Positions 1-5,670 of a stretch of 8,418 bases of DNA are shown piece by piece. Below the pieces are notes generated by a model. It had not been told where the DNA came from and did no database searches. It saw only the letters and a program-made list of their open reading frames with translations. The stretch is from assembly GCA_025924495.1 (NCBI GenBank), contig JAICIG010000357.1:1-8418 (forward strand). Direction: 5' to 3'. Each line of letters starts with the position of its first letter. Positions within the stretch are counted from its first letter, which is position 1. The position numbers and the translations under genes are program-made. The DNA is from Pirellulales bacterium (GTDB taxonomy: Bacteria; Planctomycetota; Planctomycetia; Pirellulales; JAICIG01).

Positions 1-497
1 GAATAGACTTCCAGTAGCGAAGAAATCGGCCTTTATTAGCAGTTCCGATACTTGCCACTTGTCTGGCGCCCGCCTCCCCCTTATTATTGCGGGGAGCGAA
101 GAGCGTGGCCGGGACCATGACTCTTCTTTCAAACGCACCAGCGGGTCAGCCAATAGAGGCCGTCGACGTTTGCGGGCAAGCAACGTCTCCGGAAAGCGCG
201 AGCGAAATTACGCGCTCATGGCGATGTAAAACGTCGGCATTAACTGGTGGAGAACGTCTCTCTTTCGATTTTTCTGAACTTTGCGCTGTACGGCGGATTT
301 TGGCGCACTTCTGCAGCGTCTAAACGGCGGCCTCAAGTTCAGACCTCGACCCTGAAGTATTTCGGCCCGACAGGCTGACGTTGCGCCCTCGTTTGGCCTT
401 CTTCGGCGCTGAAATATGGAACGAGACCGGAAATTTGCGGGCCGGTCTTCTTACCTCGCAAGCAACCATGAAACGCGGGAATGTGGAGAGAAAGAGC
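1..497. other. Upstream region with no supported gene
   Basis: I see no convincing gene here. The longest plus-strand reading frame (87-323; internal ATG at 117) lacks a recognisable domain and a good ribosome binding site. It also has less GC-rich third codon positions than the real genes in the window. A small hairpin can form between the CTCCCC at 74-79 and the GGGGAG at 91-96, but no T-run follows, so I do not call it a terminator. The promoter of the downstream HTH gene should lie in the last part of this stretch. I could not identify -35/-10 boxes with confidence. Confidence 0.5.
485..488 (+). promoter_or_regulatory. Ribosome binding site of the HTH gene
   Basis: GGAG lies nine bases before the ATG at 498. 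It is what decides that start over the in-frame ATG at 468. Confidence 0.5.
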
Positions 498-1022
498 ATG
501 AGCATTTCGGAACTGGGCACGGAGGGTTTCCCGGCCATCGAGCCGGCGGCGGCCAATGTGCGTAGCGCCGAGCGTCGATGGCACCGTATCAAAGAAGTGC
601 GCCGCGAGCAGGGAGTGTCGTTGCGGCGCGTATCGCAGCTGCTGCGAACCGAGATTCGCGAATTGCGGCGAGAGGAGGAAGAAACGACCGATCTTCCTTT
701 GAGTCGGATTTACGAGTGGCAAAAGGCATTGGAAGTCCCGATTGCCGACTTGTTGGTGGACAGCGCGGGACCGTTATCACCCCCCGTCCTAGAGCGGGCC
801 CGCATGGTGCGGGTGATGAAAACAGTCGCTGCCATCATGGAAAAGGCTGAAAACACCTCCATCCAACGTCTCGCGCAGACCCTGGAAGATCAGTTGGTGG
901 AGATCATGCCGGAGCTAAAAGGCATCAACCCCTGGCACTCCGTCGGACAGCGGCGTTCGCTCAATGAATACGGTCGTGTCATGGAGCGCTCTTATTCCGA
1001 CGACTTCTGGCGAGAAAGTTAA
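498..1022 (+). CDS. XRE/Cro-C1-like helix-turn-helix protein
   Basis: Probable DNA-binding regulator of 174 aa. Residues about 28-88 read as a Cro/C1-type helix bundle: a basic first helix (HRIKEVRREQG), a Ser-Leu helix start (VSLRRVSQLL), a third helix rich in charge (RELRREEEE), then LPLSRIYEWQKALEVPIADLLV, which matches the usual end of XRE domains where a helix leads to a 'leucine-val-pro' turn. After it, residues 95-140 form further amphipathic helices (ERARMVRVMKTVAAIME and IQRLAQTLEDQLVEIMPEL) that could mediate dimerisation. The tail is polar and ends in SYSDDFWRES. I chose the ATG at 498 because GGAG lies nine bases upstream; the frame stays open to 381, with another ATG at 468. The poly-Glu third helix is odd for a DNA-contacting surface. 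The protein resembles planctomycete HTH proteins I remember, but its target genes are unknown. The gene seems to stand alone. Confidence 0.85.
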   Translation: MSISELGTEGFPAIEPAAANVRSAERRWHRIKEVRREQGVSLRRVSQLLRTEIRELRREEEETTDLPLSRIYEWQKALEVPIADLLVDSAGPLSPPVLERARMVRVMKTVAAIMEKAENTSIQRLAQTLEDQLVEIMPELKGINPWHSVGQRRSLNEYGRVMERSYSDDFWRES

Positions 1023-1055
1023 TTCAGGGCTGATTAGCCTAAGAATCGAGCGGCT

Positions 1056-1120
1056 AACGAGCCTGAGCAACTGCGACCGAGCCCGAGTTTGTGGGTTGGA
1101 AGCGGCTGCTCAGGCTCGTT
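1056..1120. repeat. 14-bp perfect inverted repeat (hairpin)
   Basis: AACGAGCCTGAGCA at 1056-1069 is the exact reverse complement of TGCTCAGGCTCGTT at 1107-1120, with a 37-base loop. After one A-C mismatch the RNA stem could continue for four more pairs, including one G-U, giving a stem of about 19 positions. The first arm is also echoed by an imperfect direct copy (CCGAGCCCGAG at 1077-1087, two mismatches over 11 against 1057-1067). No T-run follows the right arm, so it does not look like a classical intrinsic terminator. It sits 34 bases after the HTH stop and 76 bases before the hydrolase start. Possible roles are a rho-independent-like mRNA end, an extragenic palindromic repeat, or an operator. 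The inverted repeat itself is certain; the role is open. Confidence 0.7.
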
Positions 1121-1196
1121 CCATGCGCACCTTTTATGACTGGCAGGGGGAAGCTAGCAAACATCTCCCGAGATCCCGTCCGATGCTATAGATTAA

Positions 1197-2306
1197 GTGA
1201 CGCTAGCATGGTGTCTTTACGGCAGAATTACCTCGGACGTGATTCAGGTGGCGATCCTCCCTCTCAGCGATCCTCTGCACTCGATTGGACGCCAAGCGCG
1301 AGCCGTAGCCTTGGCGGCCGCCCTATTGACCTTGTTATGCCATCGGCTTCTCCAAGCGGCCGACTCGACCGCTGGCGCCCGTCCTGCGACGGTCGCCTGT
1401 TCCGTGACCTTGCCGCGCGATTGCGATGAAATCTGGCTCGTCAGCAGCCGGGGGCTGGGCTGCCCATCCGAAGAAGCGGCTTTGCGGATGAAATACTGGC
1501 AGCGTCAAGCGGGCCATTGGACGCCATCCAGCCGAGAAGTGTTTTTGGGTCGGCCAGCCGACATGACCACCAGTTTCTTCATGGTCGGCAACGCCTACAC
1601 GCATGCCGAAACGATTGAAACCGGGTGGTTTGCCTACTGCCGTCTGATACAGCAGGCGCCGGAATGCCCGCCATTGCGGTGGGTGATCTGGTCTTGGCCG
1701 TCCGACCACTTGCACATGCGTCACCTTCCTGACGCAAAAATCAAACTGGCGCGCTGTCCGGCGGTTTCTTATTACATGGCCTGGCTGGTCAATCAGCTTC
1801 CGAGCGAGACGCCATTATCCATGTCCGGATCCAGTTTTGGCGCTCGGATCGTGATGGGCAGCCTCGAGATTTTGGCCGGCGGCCGTTCAGGTGGATATTC
1901 TCTTGCGGCGCGCCAAGAGCGCAGCCCGCGACATGTTAACGTCGTGCTCATGGGCGCCGCGTTCGACAACGACGACCTATTGCCAGGCCAGCCGTTTGGC
2001 AGATCCCTCTCTGAAGTCAATCGTTTGCTGTTGTTTGTCAACAGTTCGGACCGGGCCCTAAAGTTCTACCGTTACTTGTATGGCCGCCGGAGCGGCCTGC
2101 AGGCAATCGGACGCCGAGGCATTGCTACGAGCTATCGCCTTGGCCCGGACTTGGGCAAGATTGAGGCGCGAGAAGTCAGCGACCAGGTGGGGCCGAAACA
2201 TGGAGCGAAGCCGTATTTTCAGGCGCCCGGCGTCGTCCGCATGATGCAGCCTTTCCTGCTGGCGCCCCCCTCCGAGTCGCAGGTGATCGAGGCGCTCGGC
2301 CAGTAG
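1197..2306 (+). CDS. Predicted exported alpha/beta hydrolase
   Basis: Predicted hydrolase of the alpha/beta fold, 369 aa from the GTG at 1197; substrate unknown. The N-terminus has a basic stretch followed by a hydrophobic run (about residues 36-52, AVALAAALLTLLCHRLLQA), a plausible signal peptide with cleavage after LLQA. The body shows a first strand (EIWLVSSRGLGCP, 78-90), a central strand and WSWPSD motif (162-170) like that of DUF900-type and related hydrolases, and a nucleophile elbow GSSFG (211-215) with Ser213 as nucleophile. Asp285 in VNSSDRAL and His335 in GPKHGAKPY are good candidates for the acid and base of the triad. The position where many relatives carry an oxyanion/HG motif reads VGNAYTH (130-136). 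No clear Shine-Dalgarno precedes 1197; GTG codons at 1239 and 1248 are alternative starts that would place the signal peptide nearer the N-terminus. The next gene is convergent. Confidence 0.8.
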   Translation: MTLAWCLYGRITSDVIQVAILPLSDPLHSIGRQARAVALAAALLTLLCHRLLQAADSTAGARPATVACSVTLPRDCDEIWLVSSRGLGCPSEEAALRMKYWQRQAGHWTPSSREVFLGRPADMTTSFFMVGNAYTHAETIETGWFAYCRLIQQAPECPPLRWVIWSWPSDHLHMRHLPDAKIKLARCPAVSYYMAWLVNQLPSETPLSMSGSSFGARIVMGSLEILAGGRSGGYSLAARQERSPRHVNVVLMGAAFDNDDLLPGQPFGRSLSEVNRLLLFVNSSDRALKFYRYLYGRRSGLQAIGRRGIATSYRLGPDLGKIEAREVSDQVGPKHGAKPYFQAPGVVRMMQPFLLAPPSESQVIEALGQ

Positions 2307-2375
2307 ACCAGATTCCTCGTTAAATCGGCGCTGTCGTTCGAATGGTGCTGTCGCGAGCGGCGTCAGTCTCGTACT

Positions 2376-2777
2376 TCACCGTGCCGACAGCGAACCCGCT
2401 TCAGTCGTCCGTTCCGCCGCCACGATCTCAAAGACATACCCGTTCGGATCGCGGAAAAAGAATCTCGCAAAGGGCGTTGGCCGAAGCGCCTCGATCAGTT
2501 CCGCCCCCTCGGCCGCCAACCGCCGGCGCAGTTCTGAAAACCGAGCTTCCGGAAACGCCAGCGCAACGTGCCGGCCGAACTCTTGTTCGAACGGCGATGC
2601 GGAAAAATCTTGCACCTCAACCAGGTGTAGCTCCTGTCCAGGCGCTATCTCCAACCACGCGGCAGGTCGGCCAATATTGTTTGGTCGCTCAATAGGACGC
2701 CAGTCGAGAGCGTCTACGAAGAATCGCAGCGATCTTGAGACGTCGGATGTGGCTAATGTCAGGTGCGCAAAGCTCAT
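2376..2777 (-). CDS. VOC/glyoxalase-like family protein
   Basis: Single-domain protein of 133 aa of the vicinal oxygen chelate superfamily (glyoxalase I, dioxygenases, fosfomycin resistance enzymes). The sequence opens with FAHLTLATSDVSRSLRFF, the typical first strand and helix with metal ligand His5. Further candidate ligands are His51 in ELHLVE, His70 in GRHVALAF and Glu117 in GYVFEIV, and the FFFRDPNGYVFEI segment (106-118) is a strong family signature. Such proteins usually bind a divalent metal and act as dimers; the substrate cannot be told from sequence. I start at the ATG at 2777 because AGGGA lies four bases upstream on the minus strand. The frame is open 27 codons further to 2858, but that extension is low-complexity and basic and looks untranslated. 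The gene is convergent with the hydrolase, 69 bases apart, and no hairpin terminator is evident between them. Confidence 0.9.
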   Translation of the reverse strand: MSFAHLTLATSDVSRSLRFFVDALDWRPIERPNNIGRPAAWLEIAPGQELHLVEVQDFSASPFEQEFGRHVALAFPEARFSELRRRLAAEGAELIEALRPTPFARFFFRDPNGYVFEIVAAERTTEAGSLSAR

Positions 2778-3225
2778 AATGTCCCTAGTCTCTTCTTGCT
2801 CGCAAGATTTCAATCGACCGCAGCGACGGCGATGAGTCCGGTGCGATCGGTAACACATAAGAGCGATTCGTGTCGCGAGCGATTTTAGCGGATCTCACCG
2901 GCTTGACTAAGCATATCGCAGCTGGAGCGGCGCGGATTTTATAGGCGGCTGTCCGACAAGTGAGACGCGAAATGCCCCATGCAGCCGGACCGGCATGTCC
3001 GCCTACCCCGCGATCCGGGGGGCGTTTCACAACGAATCATTCTCCCAGAATGCAAGCTATAAGAGGCCGGCGCAAAAATCTTGAGCCCTCGTCCCAAGAT
3101 TCCTAATTCAACGGCGAAGAAACTCCGTTGGCGAGCATGAGGTGTGCGATCGCCGGAAAATCGAGGGAAATCACAAGGCTAGCCTCCCGTCGGCAGGCCG
3201 GCTGCGAGAGAAGGAGGGACATACG
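2778..3225. other. Noncoding region between divergent genes
   Basis: This 448-base stretch should carry the promoters of the glyoxalase-like gene (leftward) and the four-gene cluster (rightward). No supported gene lies in it. A weak -10-like TATAAG occurs near 3056-3061, but no -35 box stands at the right distance. ATTCT and AGAAT flank CCC just before it (3039-3051), a small palindrome that could be an operator. CCCCG and CGGGG flank five bases near 3006-3020, without a T-run. Everything beyond the lack of genes is weak. Confidence 0.45.
3212..3217 (+). promoter_or_regulatory. Strong ribosome binding site of cluster gene 1
   Basis: A full AGGAGG stands eight bases before the ATG at 3226. 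It rules against the longer frame from 3142 and is the best ribosome binding site in the window. Confidence 0.85.
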
Positions 3226-4035
3226 ATGGTCAAGCGACTGATTTTGGGGGGAGCTGGCGCCGGTTTGGTGTGCCTGGTGTTGTTTGGGCGAGAAGCATTA
3301 AGCTACGTAGGAACGACCGCGGGCTGGTTTAAGGAATCGGTGAAGAACAGCATTCCGGTCGAGTTTGAGATCGACCGGGCCCGGCGAATGGTAAAGGACC
3401 TTGTCCCTGACATTCGCAAGAACATGCACGTGATCGCCCAGGAAGAGGTCGAGGTCGAGCGGCTGAATAGGCAGATCAGCACGGCGGAGGGTCGGCTAGA
3501 AAAAGATCGCACCGATCTCATGCGGCTCAAGGCCGACATTTCGTCCGGCAAGGACGTCTTCCAGTACGCCGGCCGCACCTATTCGGCGGGACAGGTCAAA
3601 ATCGACCTGGCCAATCGCTTCGAACGCTACAAGACGCACGACGCGACGCTCGCCAGCTTGAAGGAGATGCAGCAGGCTCGCCAGCGCAGCCTCGAGGCCG
3701 CCCGCCAGAAGCTGGAAAACATGTTGGCCGCCAAAAAGCAATTGGAGGTCGACGTCGAGCATCTGGAGGCCCGATTGAAGATGGTCGAAGCCGCTCAGAC
3801 GACCAGCGACTATAAGTTCGATGACAGCCAACTCAGCCGCGCTAAGGAGTTGGTGACCGAGTTGCGCACGCGGCTCGACGTCGCGGAGAAACTGGTCAAC
3901 AGCGAAGGTTACCTGCGCGATGAGATTCCGCTCGCCGAGCCGGCGCCTGAGAATATTGTCGACGAGGTCACCGAGTACTTCAGCGGCGATTGTTCGCAAG
4001 TCGCAGAACTTTCCGTCGACGCACTCCATCAATAA
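3226..4035 (+). CDS. Membrane-anchored coiled-coil protein
   Basis: Protein of 269 aa with no enzymatic motif. Residues 4-21 form one hydrophobic, glycine-rich segment (LILGGAGAGLVCLVLF) after a short basic start, so it is probably anchored with the rest in the cytoplasm or periplasm; topology is not certain. Residues 30-60 (GWFKESVKNSIPVEFEIDRARRMVKDLVP) lead into helix, and about 62-105 and 130-228 are long, highly charged, heptad-like helices, broken by a short insert (SSGKDVFQYAGRTYSAGQV, 106-124). The tail (235-269) is acidic and ends with ALHQ. The overall plan, an N-terminal membrane-binding part followed by two long helical stretches, recalls PspA/IM30, but I see no specific PspA motif and call this only an architectural similarity. 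It resembles proteins I remember from planctomycetes beside FHA and kinase genes. First gene of the cluster; 145 bases separate its stop from the preferred FHA start. Confidence 0.85.
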   Translation: MVKRLILGGAGAGLVCLVLFGREALSYVGTTAGWFKESVKNSIPVEFEIDRARRMVKDLVPDIRKNMHVIAQEEVEVERLNRQISTAEGRLEKDRTDLMRLKADISSGKDVFQYAGRTYSAGQVKIDLANRFERYKTHDATLASLKEMQQARQRSLEAARQKLENMLAAKKQLEVDVEHLEARLKMVEAAQTTSDYKFDDSQLSRAKELVTELRTRLDVAEKLVNSEGYLRDEIPLAEPAPENIVDEVTEYFSGDCSQVAELSVDALHQ

Positions 4036-4167
4036 CAAGTCCGGAACTGGTTTTAGTCGCGACCCAGGCATGGATGCCTGGGAATCGATGGAAGCGATTG
4101 CGAGCGACTCAGTCTACGGATCGCCAGCAACGGTCCGCGTCCAAGACGCCGAAGGCAAAGTCTCATC

Positions 4168-4173
4168 AGAGGT
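4168..4173 (+). promoter_or_regulatory. Ribosome binding site deciding the FHA gene start
   Basis: AGAGGT ends seven bases before the ATG at 4181. The alternative ATG at 4070 has no comparable site in front of it. Confidence 0.55.
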
Positions 4174-4180
4174 GCGTACG

Positions 4181-5611
4181 ATGTTCCAGCCCTGGCGACT
4201 AAAGCTCCGTGAAGCGGATGAGGCGCTCCAAGGCGGCCGGTTGGAGGAAGCTGGCCGGCTGCTCTGCCAGAGCGAACTGCGAGAATTCCTGCCTGCTAAG
4301 CAGTTGCTGGCCAAGGTGGCAGGACGGATGGTTGAACGGGCCGAGGGTCGCGTGGCCGGCGGACAAAGCTCGGCCGGCTGGCGCGATCTGGAAACCGCCA
4401 GGCTCTGGGGCGCTAATCCGGAAGCCGTATCCACGTTACGTCAGGCATTTATCTCTCGTCGCGTGGCCGAGGCCGAGGCCTATCTGGCCGCAGGCGAACC
4501 GGCGGCCGCCGTTTCCCGACTTGACGAACTTTCGCGCCACGGCGATGTCGGCCGCGAAGTTCGCGTGCTGCGCGACGCCGCCGCCCGCGTTTTACAGGCT
4601 CAGCGGCTGTGTCGCCGGGGAGAATTTGCCCAGGCGGAAGCGAACCTGGCCGCCGCAACCGCCCTGGCCTCGCATATTGCGGCGCTGGACGACGCCCGCA
4701 AAGCGTGTAGGGTGAAAGCAGCGGAATGCCGCAAACTCAGCGAGCAATTGCATGAAGCGCTCACGAGCGAAAACTGGACGCTTGCTTTATCAGGGGCCGA
4801 AGCACTATTGGAACTGTGCCCCGAACATGAGCCCGCTCGCGACGCGCGGCGACGCGCTTGGGCCGCCGTCGGCATGCGCTGCGGCGACTCCCTGCGGCGG
4901 CCGCTGCCGGCGGTAGCGCAGCGCGGCGCCATTTCCCCTTTGCTGAGTGCACGGCTTATGCCAGATCAGGAACAACCTCGCCATCAGGCTCGTTCGCTCG
5001 TGCCAAAGGTTCCGATGGATTCTCGTAGCGACGGTCGCTTCTTGCTGTGGGTCGATGGCGTAGGGGGATATCTGGTCTGTACGAACGAAGAAATCACGCT
5101 GGGCCAGCCCGTACCGAGCAGCCAGGTCGATGTGCCAATTTTGGGCGACATTTCGCGGCGCCATGCCCGCATCCGTCGCGACGGTGAAGGCTACCTGATT
5201 CATCCGCTCCGCAGTGTGCGGGTGGATGGCCGCGAAATCCAGGGCGCCGCGACGCTCGTCGACGGCAACTTGATTGAACTAGGCGACAATGTGCGTTTAC
5301 GGTTCCGCCGCCCGCATCCGTTAAGCCGCACCGCCCGCTTGGAGTTCGTCAGCCACCACCGCACGCATCCCTCGGCCGATGCCGTGTTATTGGTCGCCGA
5401 ATCGTGCGTGCTCGGTCCTGGCGACAAGAGTCACGTCGTTTGCCGCGATTGGTCGCACGACGTGGTGCTGTTCCGCCAGGAGGGCCAATGGCACTGCCGG
5501 GCGCCCGGGCGATTTGAGATTGACGGGGTCGAAGTCGTTGATCGCGGACCGATCCATGGCCGGTCGCGGATCGGATCCGACGACTTTTCTTTAAGCCTGG
5601 AAAGCATTTAG
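4181..5611 (+). CDS. Helical-repeat protein with C-terminal FHA domain
   Basis: Predicted phosphopeptide-binding adaptor, 476 aa. Residues about 7-229 are alpha-helical with repeated motifs of the type 'EA..L..GR..EA..LL' (for example EADEALQGGRLEEAGRLL and CRRGEFAQAEANLAAA), so a TPR-like array is likely. After a Pro/Arg-rich linker (about 240-283), an FHA domain spans about 286-377: GYLVC, ITLGQ, DISRRHARI (Ser325, His328), SVRVDGREI and LVDGNLIELGD match the conserved strands. The usual Arg of the GR motif reads Gln309, and the conserved Asn before Gly reads Asp349. Residues about 401-474 look like a second, degenerate FHA-like module (CVLGPG, WSHDVVLF, RFEIDGVEV, IGSDDFSLSLE). The frame is open upstream to 3920, overlapping the previous gene; ATGs occur at 4070 and 4088, but only 4181 has a good Shine-Dalgarno. 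It stops two bases before the first possible kinase ATG, implying co-transcription. Confidence 0.85.
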   Translation: MFQPWRLKLREADEALQGGRLEEAGRLLCQSELREFLPAKQLLAKVAGRMVERAEGRVAGGQSSAGWRDLETARLWGANPEAVSTLRQAFISRRVAEAEAYLAAGEPAAAVSRLDELSRHGDVGREVRVLRDAAARVLQAQRLCRRGEFAQAEANLAAATALASHIAALDDARKACRVKAAECRKLSEQLHEALTSENWTLALSGAEALLELCPEHEPARDARRRAWAAVGMRCGDSLRRPLPAVAQRGAISPLLSARLMPDQEQPRHQARSLVPKVPMDSRSDGRFLLWVDGVGGYLVCTNEEITLGQPVPSSQVDVPILGDISRRHARIRRDGEGYLIHPLRSVRVDGREIQGAATLVDGNLIELGDNVRLRFRRPHPLSRTARLEFVSHHRTHPSADAVLLVAESCVLGPGDKSHVVCRDWSHDVVLFRQEGQWHCRAPGRFEIDGVEVVDRGPIHGRSRIGSDDFSLSLESI

Positions 5612-5658
5612 CAATGTGTGGACAGATGGAACTCGCAGTCGCTAGTCTAGACGTAGGC

Positions 5659-5663
5659 AGGGA
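5659..5663 (+). promoter_or_regulatory. Ribosome binding site deciding the kinase start
   Basis: AGGGA lies seven bases before the ATG at 5671. It favours that start over the in-frame ATG at 5614, which has only a GGAAAG farther upstream. Confidence 0.5.
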
Positions 5664-5670
5664 ACAACCC

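Noticed and set aside
74..96. CTCCCC/GGGGAG hairpin as a terminator
   Set aside because: The stem is only six pairs, and no T-run follows on either strand.
87..323. Plus-strand 78-aa open frame
   Set aside because: No domain, no good ribosome binding site and third codon positions less GC-rich than in the real genes. It is probably a chance frame.
1137..1196. Sigma-54-like promoter (TGGCAG...) before the hydrolase gene
   Set aside because: The second element does not match in sequence or spacing, so the resemblance is limited to the first five bases.
2785..3030. Minus-strand 81-aa frame upstream of the glyoxalase-like gene
   Set aside because: It has no domain or ribosome binding site and overlaps the probable promoter region.
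3496..4071. Minus-strand 191-aa open frame opposite the coiled-coil gene
   Set aside because: Its Leu/Ala/Gln-rich sequence is what antisense reading of a charged coiled coil gives. The plus-strand gene has a perfect Shine-Dalgarno.
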